NCBI RefSeq assembly: GCF_900444995.1
Contig: NZ_UAPQ01000012.1
Span: forward strand, 1-64,000
Direction: 5' to 3'
Length of the DNA stretch: 64,000 nucleotides
Source of the DNA: Actinomyces bovis
GTDB lineage: Bacteria; Actinomycetota; Actinomycetes; Actinomycetales; Actinomycetaceae
Part shown: in pieces, positions 39,238 through 47,973 of the stretch
How the letters are laid out: every line of letters begins with the position of its first letter
Position numbering within the stretch: the first letter of the stretch is position 1
Position numbers and translations under genes: made by a program
Notes under the pieces: generated by a model
The model's database searches: none
The model's input: the letters and a program-made list of their open reading frames with translations, nothing else
What the model was told of the DNA's origin: nothing

Positions 39238-40455
39238 TTAACCTAGGCGCACCGCCAGCCAGCCCATCATGGTGTTTAGGTAGTCCTCGCGGACCGGGCT
39301 GGGGGAGAGCACTAGGTCGTGCACCCCGCCGGGAATCTGCCGGATAGTGACGTCTCGCCCCAGGCAGGCGGAACGCTCCACCATCTGCTCCACAGACAGC
39401 ACCATGTCGCTGCGCAGCGCCTCTTCGGGGGTGGCATCCGGCTGCCCGGTGGTGGTAGAGCAGCACACCAGCACCGGCACTTTCAGGTCCAGGCCATGCT
39501 TGATTTCCCGGTGCAGACGGCGGATACCCGCCATGAAGCCAGCCCGCACAGGGAAAGAGGGCGAGGCCTTGAGGTTAAGGTCCCAGTCCCACTCCCCGCC
39601 CCAGCGCTGGTGCAGTACCCGGACGTACAGGTCATCCTCTACTGCCCCCGGGTCCGCGGCTGTAAGCGCGGCGACGGCGTCGCTGGCTGTGGCCTGCGGC
39701 GTCTTGGTGGCTTCGGTTGCGGAGGAGTCGGCTGGAGCGGAGTCGGCTGGAGCGGGGTCGGCGGTCTCTGCCTGCGTGGCCCTGGCCTCCAAAGCTGCTT
39801 GCGCGGCCAGGCGCGCGGCCTTGTGAGCCTTGGTTTCTGAAGGGTTGCCGATGATCCGGTTCGGGTCGCGGCGGGAGAGCAGGTCCACGTAGGCGGAACC
39901 GTAGGAGCGGACCAGACTGCTGGAGTTCAGCTGCAACCAGGGGGAGTTGAGGGCTAGGGCGCGCACGGACCCGGGGTGGTCTGCCGCCCAGATGACGGCC
40001 TGTAGGCCACCGGTGGAGTGACCGTTGAGGATAACCGTGTGGTGCCCGTGCTCTTCCTTAATGATGCGCAGGGATTCAGCAATCTCCTCGTCGTGCACGC
40101 GCAGGTCGCGCACGTCGTGTGGCGAGGGGTGCTGCGCGCCAGCCCGGCCGCAGGCCCGCAGGTCCAGGGCGTAGAACTCGTAGCCGGCGTCTAGGAAGGC
40201 TTCCGCTAGCCAGGTCTGGAAGAAGTAGTCGTTGCGGCCGTGCAGATAGAGGACGGCGCGCGTGTGCCGGGGCGCGGATCGCGGGGCGGTGGTGGCGCCG
40301 CGCTGGTACACCAGTACGGCGTGGTCTGCGCCGGGTGCGGCCTCTTGGTCGACAGTCACGTTGATACGCCTGGCCACCCAAGGCTCCCCCAGGATGTCCG
40401 GGGTGAGCTCAGGAGCCGGTGGCGTAGTTGGCGTGGACTGGTCGGTCTGCGTCAT
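39238..40455 (-). CDS. Alpha/beta hydrolase (lysophospholipase-like) with Ala-rich insert
   Basis: A 405-residue serine hydrolase. The nucleophile elbow is ILNGHSTGGLQAV, the oxyanion region is AVLYLHGRNDYFFQ and the C-terminal GGVHDLVLSPSPV gives the histidine. About 50 residues of Ala/Asp/Thr/Ser-rich sequence (TADPAPADSAPADSSATEA) interrupt the cap region. No signal peptide. The substrate is unknown; lysophospholipid or acylglycerol are guesses from the general fold. Confidence 0.75.
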   Translation of the reverse strand: MTQTDQSTPTTPPAPELTPDILGEPWVARRINVTVDQEAAPGADHAVLVYQRGATTAPRSAPRHTRAVLYLHGRNDYFFQTWLAEAFLDAGYEFYALDLRACGRAGAQHPSPHDVRDLRVHDEEIAESLRIIKEEHGHHTVILNGHSTGGLQAVIWAADHPGSVRALALNSPWLQLNSSSLVRSYGSAYVDLLSRRDPNRIIGNPSETKAHKAARLAAQAALEARATQAETADPAPADSAPADSSATEATKTPQATASDAVAALTAADPGAVEDDLYVRVLHQRWGGEWDWDLNLKASPSFPVRAGFMAGIRRLHREIKHGLDLKVPVLVCCSTTTGQPDATPEEALRSDMVLSVEQMVERSACLGRDVTIRQIPGGVHDLVLSPSPVREDYLNTMMGWLAVRLG

Positions 40456-40525
40456 GACTCGATCCTGCCATCCGAGGGGGGACTAGGGCCGATAGGTGTC
40501 CTGAATGTGGGCTATCACAAGGTGA

Positions 40526-40568
40526 CTGGTGCGGCCCAGAGGCCTGTCAGGCCTCTGGGCCGCACCAG
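40526..40568 (-). terminator. Strong hairpin terminator
   Basis: Perfect 20-bp arms at 40526-40545 and 40549-40568 with a 3-nt loop, lying about 70 bp after the 3' end of the minus-strand surface-protein gene and upstream of the hydrolase gene. There is no long T-run, which is common for actinobacterial hairpins. Confidence 0.8.
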
Positions 40569-40640
40569 CAGCGGCTGTGAACGGAAGCCTTCAGAGGGGT
40601 TTAGGGCTCCCGGTCAGCAGCTTGAGTCAGCAAGGACCGG

Positions 40641-42780
40641 TCAACTCAGACGCCGCCGTCGCAGTGTCGCTTGCCGAATCCCGAATCCAGCAAGTAGCAG
40701 TGCCGCCACGGCTCCCAACCCGCCTGCGGTGGATACGCCGGTGTTCGACAGCGCTTTGTTGGAACCGCTGTGGTTCGCGGGGCCAGCCGTAGGTGCTGGC
40801 TGCGGGACCACTCCGGACGGGCTGCTAGTAGCCGTCGGTGACGGTGCCTGCGTGCTATCCGACGGGGTGGCAGTGGCTGACGGGCTCGGGCTGGTTGGCG
40901 CAACAGGGGCGGGCTGGTTGTCCGTCGTCTCTGTGACTCCGGGCTTGTCCGCCTGGGGGTAGCCGGGCTCCGGGTCGCACTCGTCACCGATGCCATCCTG
41001 GTCGTAGTCGGACTGACTGTAGTTGTAGACCGTTGGACAGTTGTCAGAGGCTGCCGGGGTGGAGTCTTCGTCGTCGGTCACCATGATTGGGGTGGTAGCC
41101 ACGTTGGTCTGCCCATCGGTCTGGGTGACGCGCAGGGCAAGGTATCCCTTCATCTCGCTGGGGAAAGTGTGGGTCACCTTGGCTTCGGTGGTGGTTTGGT
41201 CGTAGGTGCCGTCGCCGTCGAAGTCCCACTCGTAGCTGGTGATTGTGCCGCTGGTGGCATAGGAACCCCGAGCGTCCAGCGTGAGCGAGTCACCAACCTT
41301 GATCACGTATGGGCCCTGAATCCAGGCAAAAGGCTTGGACAGTTCGGACTCGATCGCCTGATTGATGAGAGTGGCCACGTTGTCAGGTGAAGCAGACTCA
41401 GCGATCGTGCCACCGGAGCGGTCCACCAAGTCCTTAAACGCAGCGGAGCTAAGGCCTCCAGTGTCGATTCCGTACACTACTGCCGGGTCAACCTCCCAGG
41501 CGGCTTTGGCGACGGAGGCGGAGGTGTAACCGGTTTCAGTCTCCGGGTCGCGTGGTGGTGCGTCTCCGATGACGATGACGATCTTGCGCACGCCGTCACG
41601 CCATTTGAGCCCGAGGGCCTGCATCACGCCAGAGTGTGAGGAGGCGGCCACATTGCCGATGTTGCCGCCCTCGTAGGTGAGGGTGCCTAGCGTGTCTTCA
41701 AGTGCTTTTCCGTCAGAGGTGAAGTCGAGCCGAGTCTTGGCTAGGTAGTTTTCCGAGTCGTACTTGGGGTGGTCCTTATAGTCCACCAGGGCAAAGCGGT
41801 AGCTGGAGGCGCTCTTCTGAACGCGCGTGACGATGTCGTGTACCCGGCTGCGTACCGCATCTACGTCGTCTCGCATTGAGCCGGTGGAGTCGATTACAAA
41901 GGCAATGTCGATATCGCCTTTAGTGACGCCGAGATCAGTGTTGCCTGGGCTGGGTACCCCCACCTGATTCTTGATGAGTTCAGCGATTTGGGCATGTCCA
42001 ATTAGGTTGGGGTGGTACCAGTGCATTTGCTCATATGAGGATTCGCTGATAGTTGTGCCGTCCGGCCCTTGACGCCCATTTGTTTCCAGGAACTCATTAA
42101 TCCAACGGTGAGGGTTCCTGGAGAACGCTGAGGGGTCTGGCTCGTGGCCGTCGAAAGCATTTACGACGCCGTCGATGTAAGTGACCTTCAGGCCGGGGTG
42201 GGAGGCGTTCCACTGCCGGACCAGGTCGGACTGTACTTGGCGGGATTGGTCAGAAAGGGCGCGTACATTGGTGCCAGCATCATAAGATTGTCCCCACTCA
42301 TTGAGGATATACTTCCTGTCGGTGGCAAGGCGTGGGTAACCAACCAGGATCACCTGCGCGCCGTCAGGGAGTCGGGCGTCGATCTTGTTCAGGATCTGCT
42401 CCGTTTTGTCCCGCACCACACTTAGGCCCTTCTGGGCAGCTTCGACGTTGTTGCGGCAAGACTTTGGGTCGCGTATGCCTAGGGCAAAGCACTGAGAAAC
42501 GATTTCTGCGAATTTAACGTCGTTGCCACCGACGGTGAACATAACGACGTTAGTGTCTTCCGGAAGCTGGCTGATCTGACTGGGGCGGCCCTGCTGGTCC
42601 TCGAGCAGGTTGGCGGTGGTGTCTCCAGAATGGGCCAAGTTTGTCAGGATAGTGGGATGACCTTGATCGTTTAGCCACTCGGTGTACTTGTGGGCCTGCT
42701 GTTCCCAGACTGATTATGGCCGTGAGCAGCAGTAGCAGGATCGGTAGTCGGGTCCTTTTGGCTTGTTGAGGGATTGGCAT
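40641..42780 (-). pseudogene. SGNH hydrolase-VWA-PKD surface protein, frameshifted and missing the catalytic Ser block
   Basis: A signal peptide starts at 42780 (MPIPQQAKRTRLPILLLLLT). The main frame (ATG at 42638, 665 residues) is in another frame and starts inside the SGNH fold at TEWLNDQGHPTILTNLAHSG. The expected GDSxSxG nucleophile block between them is absent, so this is a deletion plus frameshift. Remaining parts: GGND block, HWYHPNLIGH block, a VWA domain with MIDAS VIDSTGSM, a PKD-like YEWDFDGDGTYD, a Ca2+-binding DNCPTVYNYSQSDYDQDGIGDECD repeat, a Pro/Thr/Ser stalk and the sorting signal LSNTG with hydrophobic helix and RRRR. It is probably not exported in its present form. Confidence 0.75.
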
Positions 42781-42834
42781 GGGAAGTGCCTCCTGGCAAG
42801 GGTGGGGAATCGTTCGGTCCGAGACCTGTCAAGA

Positions 42835-43362
42835 TCATCGTTGACTGATAGAGATAGAGACGCTGTTGTAAAACTGTTCCTCCGGCTTCAAAGACTTCAA
42901 TGGATGGATAGAAAGTGAGAAGGCTGAGAAGGTCTTATGTGTGCGGGTGCTAGACCACCAGTCGTTCTGGGAATTGCTCGGATCGTGAGTCCAGCCAACC
43001 TCTTGAGCGCGGGTGATTAGCTCTTGCACAAGGGCGTCCTGCCCGATCGAGTCATCCCGGAAGAGCCGTTCAAGGCTTGGGTTGGTGTTCTCAATGCTCA
43101 ATAGCCCAGCGGGCTCGTGGTCCATGACGAAGACCGGCTTACGTCCCAGTAGCGGAATTGCTGCCATGGGGTCGGCTTTCATGGCTCGGAAGAGGCGAGC
43201 GTCGTAGCTCAGATAGCCGCCCGGCAGGTAGGCCCAGGTAGCTAGTCCACCCAGCGTGAGGGTGCCTAAGGCGCCCAGGGTTAGCGCGGCGCGGCGGGAT
43301 GGGCGTCGGCTAGCAAGGGCGGGCTCAGTGGCGCGGTCCTTAGGGTGGAAGGTGTGGTTCAT
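42835..43362 (-). CDS. Secreted or membrane-anchored protein, unknown function
   Basis: 175 residues. The N-terminus has twin arginines and a hydrophobic stretch (RRAALTLGALGTLTLGGLATWAYL), probably a Tat-like or uncleaved membrane anchor. The rest contains PMAAIPLLGRKPVFVMDHEPAG and a hydrophilic tail. I do not recognise a family. It lies 54 bp upstream of the damaged SGNH/VWA gene on the same strand and may be its partner. Confidence 0.6.
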   Translation of the reverse strand: MNHTFHPKDRATEPALASRRPSRRAALTLGALGTLTLGGLATWAYLPGGYLSYDARLFRAMKADPMAAIPLLGRKPVFVMDHEPAGLLSIENTNPSLERLFRDDSIGQDALVQELITRAQEVGWTHDPSNSQNDWWSSTRTHKTFSAFSLSIHPLKSLKPEEQFYNSVSISISQR

Positions 43363-43564
43363 AGGCTCGCAGGTCTAAGTGGCGGGACTGTGCAGGTTGA
43401 GGGCGGTTGGCTGAGTCGAAATCGACTGTAAGTTCAGGTCACTCGCTGTGGCAATGGCGAAGCTAGCGCGAAGCGCTCCGGGTCACCCTCACAGCACGTG
43501 ACTTTCGTCCGTTGCCTGAGACGGTATTTGCCTTCAGCCCCATCCTCCGACTACTTTGCTTGCA

Positions 43565-43652
43565 ACCATCCAGAGCAACCGAGAGACCTGGCTCGACGAC
43601 GTTGCAGCAACCCCCGCGCAGCGGTGAGGGTGCTTCCGCCAGGACCGATGGA
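43565..43652 (+). promoter_or_regulatory. SAM (S-box) riboswitch upstream of metNIQ
   Basis: The S-box core is clear: CCGAGAGACCTGGCTCGACG, then GCAGCAACC (P3 region), then GGGTGCTTCCGCCAGGACC. P1 pairs CCATC (43566-43570) with GATGG (43647-43651). The 3' strand of P1 adjoins the metN ribosome site GGAGGAAAG, so SAM binding should hide it. That predicts translational control and shut-off of methionine uptake when SAM is high. Confidence 0.9.
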
Positions 43653-43659
43653 GGAAAGT

Positions 43660-44745
43660 ATGAGTCCAGCACTTACGTCCCCTGAGCAGGCAGCCAGTGC
43701 CTCCGGCAGCCCCGACGCCGTCGCCACCCCCCAGACTGACGCCGCTGCCGCTCCCATGATCTCCCTGAAAGACGTCCACAAGGTCTACACCCTGCGCGAC
43801 GGCAGCCAGGTCCGCGCCCTAGACGGCCTCTCCCTAGAGATTCCCGCCGGTTCCATTCACGGCATCGTCGGCTCCTCCGGCGCCGGAAAATCCACTCTGG
43901 TGCGCTGCCTAACCGCCCTAGAGCGCCCCACCTCCGGCGAAGTGCGCGTAGCCGGGCAAGACCTAACCACCCTCAACCACACCGAGCTGCGCGAAGCCCG
44001 CCGCAAGATCGGCATGGTCTTCCAGCACGCCAACCTGCTGGATTCGCGCACCACCGCCCAAAACATCGCCTACCCACTGGCCCTAGCCGGTGTGAAGAAA
44101 GGCGAACGCCACCAGAGCGTCAAGCGGATGCTGGACCTCGTGGGCCTGGCCGACCGCGGTTTCTCCTACCCCGCTCAGCTTTCCGGCGGCCAAAAACAGC
44201 GCGTCGGCATTGCCCGCGCCCTCGCGGACCACCCCGACGTCCTCTTATGCGACGAACCCACCAGCGCCCTAGACCCGGAAACCACCCGACAAATCCTTGA
44301 ACTGATCCGCGACGTGCGCGACCGCCTCGGCGTCACCGTCGTCATCATCACCCACGAGATGGGCGTAGTCCGCCAGATCTGTGACTCCGTGAGCCTGCTT
44401 GAGGCCGGGCGCGTGGTCGAATCCGGCACCGTGGAGCAGATCGTCTCCCAGCCCTCCTCCCGCCTAGCCCTTGAACTAGTGCCCTTGCCGGAGGTGCCCG
44501 CCGAGGCGCGGCGCGACGGCGAAGTGCTGATCGACGTCGCCCTGACCGCCCACCCCGGCCAGCCCGCCGCCGCAGCCATCATGTCCCTAGCCAAAGACCA
44601 CGGTGCTGACGTCTCCGCCGGCGTCTTCCAAACCCTGGGCACCGCCCAAATCGGCCGCCTAGCCCTAGCTATCCCCGAGGCGCGGGCTGACGCCGCACTC
44701 GCCGCCCTCACCGCAGCCGGAACCCTCGCGGAGGTGCGCGCATGA
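43660..44745 (+). CDS. metN: Methionine ABC transporter ATP-binding protein
   Basis: 361 residues from ATG at 43660, preceded by GGAGGAAAGT. Walker A GSSGAGKST, Q-loop FQHANLL, signature LSGGQKQRVG, Walker B VLLCDEPTSALD and switch His in IITHEMG are intact. A C-terminal NIL/ACT-type regulatory domain (about 275-361), which binds methionine and gives transinhibition, completes the MetN architecture. The first ~33 residues are an Ala/Ser/Thr-rich extension. It overlaps metI by 4 bp. Confidence 0.93.
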   Translation: MSPALTSPEQAASASGSPDAVATPQTDAAAAPMISLKDVHKVYTLRDGSQVRALDGLSLEIPAGSIHGIVGSSGAGKSTLVRCLTALERPTSGEVRVAGQDLTTLNHTELREARRKIGMVFQHANLLDSRTTAQNIAYPLALAGVKKGERHQSVKRMLDLVGLADRGFSYPAQLSGGQKQRVGIARALADHPDVLLCDEPTSALDPETTRQILELIRDVRDRLGVTVVIITHEMGVVRQICDSVSLLEAGRVVESGTVEQIVSQPSSRLALELVPLPEVPAEARRDGEVLIDVALTAHPGQPAAAAIMSLAKDHGADVSAGVFQTLGTAQIGRLALAIPEARADAALAALTAAGTLAEVRA

Positions 44746-45458
44746 CCCCCCTGACCCTCACGCAGCTGCTCCCCCTGGCCTCCGACCCAGACCGGACCTG
44801 GCTCAACAACCCAGTCATCCAGACCAAGCTCTGGCCCGCCACCTTCGAGACCCTGGCCATGACCATCGTCTCCAGCGTCCTAGTGATCGCGCTAGGCCTG
44901 CTCCTAGGCATCGCCCTAGTCACCACGGGGCCACGCGGACGCCACCCCAACCAGGCCCTCTACCAGGTGCTCTCCCAGCTGGTGAATATCGGGCGCTCCA
45001 TGCCCTTCATCATCCTGCTGGTGCTGCTGCTACCCCTGACTCGAATGCTCGTGGGGACCTCGCTGGGTTGGCAGGCGGCCAGTGTGCCCCTGACCATCGG
45101 CGCGATCCCCTTCTACGCACGCATGGTTGAAACCGCTCTAAACAACGTGGAGCAAGGCAAAGTGGAAGCAGCCCTCATGATGGGTGCCTCCTCCAGCCAG
45201 ATCACCTGGGGTGTGCTCGTACGCGAAGCCATGCCCGTCCTAATCCAGTCAGCCACCGTCACCCTCATCACCCTGCTCGGCTACTCCGCAATGGCGGGAG
45301 CCGTCGGCGGCGGTGGACTCGGTGACCTGGCCATCCAGTACGGGCACCAGCGTTCCCAACCGGACGTCATCTGGTGCACCGTGATCCTGATCCTCCTGAT
45401 CGTCGCCATCATCCAGGTGATCGGCGACCTGCTCAGCCGGGCAGTAGACCACCGCTGA
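44742..45458 (+). CDS. metI: Methionine ABC transporter permease
   Basis: A 238-residue permease with five or six membrane segments and a MetI-type EAA loop (EAALMMGASSSQITWGVLVREAMP), the coupling helix that contacts MetN. The GGGGLGDLAIQYG motif is typical of MetI. It is coupled to metN by overlap and followed by metQ after 104 bp. Confidence 0.93.
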   Translation: MTPLTLTQLLPLASDPDRTWLNNPVIQTKLWPATFETLAMTIVSSVLVIALGLLLGIALVTTGPRGRHPNQALYQVLSQLVNIGRSMPFIILLVLLLPLTRMLVGTSLGWQAASVPLTIGAIPFYARMVETALNNVEQGKVEAALMMGASSSQITWGVLVREAMPVLIQSATVTLITLLGYSAMAGAVGGGGLGDLAIQYGHQRSQPDVIWCTVILILLIVAIIQVIGDLLSRAVDHR

Positions 45459-45562
45459 GCCGCGGCCCCGCCGTCGGCACCAATAACGACGACGCCGGGC
45501 CCCACCAGCCAACCCAAAGCAAAAGACTTGGCCAGCTGGCCGCCCATCCGAAAGGAACCCCC

Positions 45563-46423
45563 ATGTCCACTCAGTTCACTCGCCGCCACGTCCTCACCGG
45601 CACCCTGGCCGGAGCCCTCACTCTGACCCTAGCCGCCTGCGGCTCCGCCAAGGACTCCGGCAGCTCCGTCAAAGGCCTCAGCGTTAAAGACGGCGTCGCC
45701 ACCATCACCATCGGCGCCACCCCCCAACCGCACGTCACCATGCTCCAGTGGGTCAAGGAGAACCTGGCCAAAGACGCCGGCCTAGACTTGGAAATCAAGG
45801 AGATCAACGACTACCAGACGCCCAACTCCTCCCTGGCGGACGGCTCGCTCGCTGCGAACTTCTACCAAACCCCCGATTTCTTGGAGGCCCAGAAAGCCGA
45901 GAAGAAGTACGACTTCACCTCCATCGCCAATGTGCACGTGGAGCCCATGGGCGTGTACACCAAGAAGGGCTACAAGAGCCTCGAGGAGCTGCCCGAGGGC
46001 GCCAAGGTCATCCTCAACTCTGACCCCGCTAACTTTGCGCGCGGCTTGCAGCTGCTGGCCACCAACGGCGTAATCGAGCTGGATAAGAACGCCAAGCTCC
46101 CCGCCGACACGGACGTCACTTCCAACCCTAAGAAACTCACCTTCACCCCCATTGAAGGCTCCCTGCTGGTGACCTCCATGGCCGACGCCGACATTGCCGT
46201 CATCAACGGCAACTACGCGATCGACGGCGGCCTAGTGCCCTCAAAGGAAGCCATCGCCCTGGAGCCAGGCGAAGGCTCCCCGCACGCCAACCTCCTGGTG
46301 GTACGCACCGAAAACAAGGACGACGCGCACCTCAAGAAGCTCGCCGAGCTACTGAACTCTGACAAGTTCCGCGAGTACATCAAGAGCACCTGGACGGACG
46401 GCTCTGTCATTCCGGCCTTCTGA
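45563..46423 (+). CDS. metQ: Methionine-binding lipoprotein (NlpA family)
   Basis: 286 residues from ATG at 45563, preceded by AAAGGAACCCCC. The signal peptide ends at the lipobox LAAC, so it is anchored outside the membrane. The NlpA-family fold shows ATPQPHVTMLQWVKENLAKDAG, NSSLADGSLAANFYQTPDFLE and the conserved ADIAVINGNYAIDGG. It delivers D/L-methionine to MetNI. It completes the riboswitch-controlled operon. Confidence 0.93.
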   Translation: MSTQFTRRHVLTGTLAGALTLTLAACGSAKDSGSSVKGLSVKDGVATITIGATPQPHVTMLQWVKENLAKDAGLDLEIKEINDYQTPNSSLADGSLAANFYQTPDFLEAQKAEKKYDFTSIANVHVEPMGVYTKKGYKSLEELPEGAKVILNSDPANFARGLQLLATNGVIELDKNAKLPADTDVTSNPKKLTFTPIEGSLLVTSMADADIAVINGNYAIDGGLVPSKEAIALEPGEGSPHANLLVVRTENKDDAHLKKLAELLNSDKFREYIKSTWTDGSVIPAF

Positions 46424-46455
46424 GTAAGCAAAGGCTAGGCGGGGGCGGGGTCGAT

Positions 46456-47292
46456 TTAAGACGCCGCCCCCGCAGCCATTTGCAACAACCAAGCTAACCA
46501 AGCTCCCAGGATCAACGCCGGGCCCAGGGCGACGCGGGTCTTGAGCTTGGCCTGGCCGGTTGCCAGCAGCACGAGGGCGAGCAGCCCCGCCAGGAAGAAG
46601 CCAATCACAAAGCCCGTCAAGGCCGCGCTCCAGCCCAGCTGCCCCAACCACAGGCCGGTCACGGCGCACAGCTTCACGTCACCTGCGCCCAGTCCGGCGC
46701 GCAGCCAGGCCATCAGAAACACCGCTCCGCCTAGCGCCAAAGCCACCAGGCCAGCTCGCAGCGGCACCAGGCTCGCCGTCGCCAAAGACCCGCTTCGCAG
46801 GAGCAAAACCACGATTTGCGCCATCAAGCCGAGGCCCAGCCAGGCCGCCGCCCCACCAAGGATCCGGTTGGGCAGCCGATGGCAGATCGCATCAATGCTG
46901 CCCGCGGTGCCTAGCAGCATGATTGTGGGCACAGCGACGACGCCGTCGTGCACCTGCCCGTAATGCCAAGCCCACAGCGCCGTGCTGCCACCCAGCAGCA
47001 GAGCCAGCAGCAGCTGGGCCACGGGATGCAGGAGCCACCGCCGTCGAATCGCCGGAGCCGTGGGCTGGGGCGGAGTGGGGCCCGAACTAGCCTGGTGCGC
47101 CACGCTGCCTGCGGCCTCAGCAGCACCTGTATCCGCAGCAGCACCTGTGGCCGCAGCAGCACCTGTGGCCGCAAAGGCTGCTTCCAGGCGCTCCACATAG
47201 GCGCGCGCGTAGGCCAGCACCGGCCCCAAGATCAGGGCGAGGCCTCCGAGCAGTGTTAAAGCCAGCGCGGCTAAGGGCAGGGAGAAGGGCAC
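46456..47292 (-). CDS. Type IV prepilin peptidase (A24 family)
   Basis: A 278-residue polytopic aspartic protease. The two catalytic aspartates are seen in GSIDAICHRLPNR and GLGAGDVKL (GxGD). There is no N-terminal methyltransferase domain, as in TadV/CpaA-type enzymes. A 50-residue Ala/Gly/Thr-rich, partly repeated segment (AATGAAAATGAAADTGAAEA) follows the first helix. Such enzymes process Flp/Tad or com-type pilins. No pilus genes are in the window. Confidence 0.8.
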   Translation of the reverse strand: MPFSLPLAALALTLLGGLALILGPVLAYARAYVERLEAAFAATGAAAATGAAADTGAAEAAGSVAHQASSGPTPPQPTAPAIRRRWLLHPVAQLLLALLLGGSTALWAWHYGQVHDGVVAVPTIMLLGTAGSIDAICHRLPNRILGGAAAWLGLGLMAQIVVLLLRSGSLATASLVPLRAGLVALALGGAVFLMAWLRAGLGAGDVKLCAVTGLWLGQLGWSAALTGFVIGFFLAGLLALVLLATGQAKLKTRVALGPALILGAWLAWLLQMAAGAAS

Positions 47293-47387
47293 TCGCAGAG
47301 TCTTTCACGTGCCCACCCCAAAGGTGAGCGCCAGAACGTGCGGGCCCAATATCGCAGGGCTGCAAAACCTGCGCCCCTAAGACATGA

Positions 47388-47428
47388 GTGGAGGCGTCAC
47401 CGGTCCAGGGCTCCGGTGACGCCTCCAC
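47388..47428 (-). terminator. Hairpin terminator after the small secreted-protein gene
   Basis: Perfect 16-bp arms (47388-47403 and 47413-47428) with a 9-nt loop, about 30 bp beyond the stop at 47460. It is placed to end the minus-strand protease unit. Confidence 0.75.
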
Positions 47429-47459
47429 GGCTAAATTGACCTGTAGCAGTCCCAACCAC

Positions 47460-47969
47460 TTACTGGCCGGTTACATGCAGGTCCTCCTCCGCATCAAGCA
47501 CATACTTCGTGCCCTTGAGGTTCTTGATGAAGCATGCATTCGCGGACGGATCCTGCAGGTAAACCACGATGCCGCCACCGGCCACCTGCCCGGCCATAAT
47601 CGTGGTGCCACAGGCCAGTGAGGCCCGCTGCAAAGACTCCTCCAACACGCTGAACACCGCTTGAGCCTGCCCGGAGGCCTCAATCTGCTTGAGATCCTGG
47701 TCCAAGGTCACCAGCACCCCCGGGCCCTTGGGCTTTGCCTCTGCCGGGCCAGTGGAAGGCGTGGCTGTGCTTGGCTGGAACGGCTCGTGGCTCACGCTGA
47801 TACCTGCATCCTTCATGTTCTGCTCCTGAGTGGCCCCAGTGGCGACGCCGGTGACCGCAGCGGACAGCATGAGTGCAGTCAGCACCGTTGCGGAGGCTGA
47901 GGCTGGGGAAACCTTGCCTCGTGGTGTCGTCGTGGTGTGGTGGATTCGATGGCGGGCCGAGCTACTCAT
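47460..47969 (-). CDS. Small secreted protein linked to the subtilase, unknown function
   Basis: 169 residues. A basic N-terminus and hydrophobic segment (ATVLTALMLSAAVTGVATGA) suggest secretion. A Pro/Thr linker is followed by a domain VLVTLDQDLKQIEASGQAQAVFSVLEESLQRASLACGTTI and a Cys pair. It begins 5 bp after the protease stop on the same strand, so the two are co-transcribed. It might be a propeptide-like inhibitor or accessory factor of the protease; this is a guess from position. Confidence 0.6.
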   Translation of the reverse strand: MSSSARHRIHHTTTTPRGKVSPASASATVLTALMLSAAVTGVATGATQEQNMKDAGISVSHEPFQPSTATPSTGPAEAKPKGPGVLVTLDQDLKQIEASGQAQAVFSVLEESLQRASLACGTTIMAGQVAGGGIVVYLQDPSANACFIKNLKGTKYVLDAEEDLHVTGQ

Positions 47970-47973
47970 CTGC

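Noticed and set aside
40240-40962. Plus-strand open frame across the hydrolase start and surface protein end
   Set aside because: It spans a strong terminator and two genes on the other strand, and has no recognisable domain.
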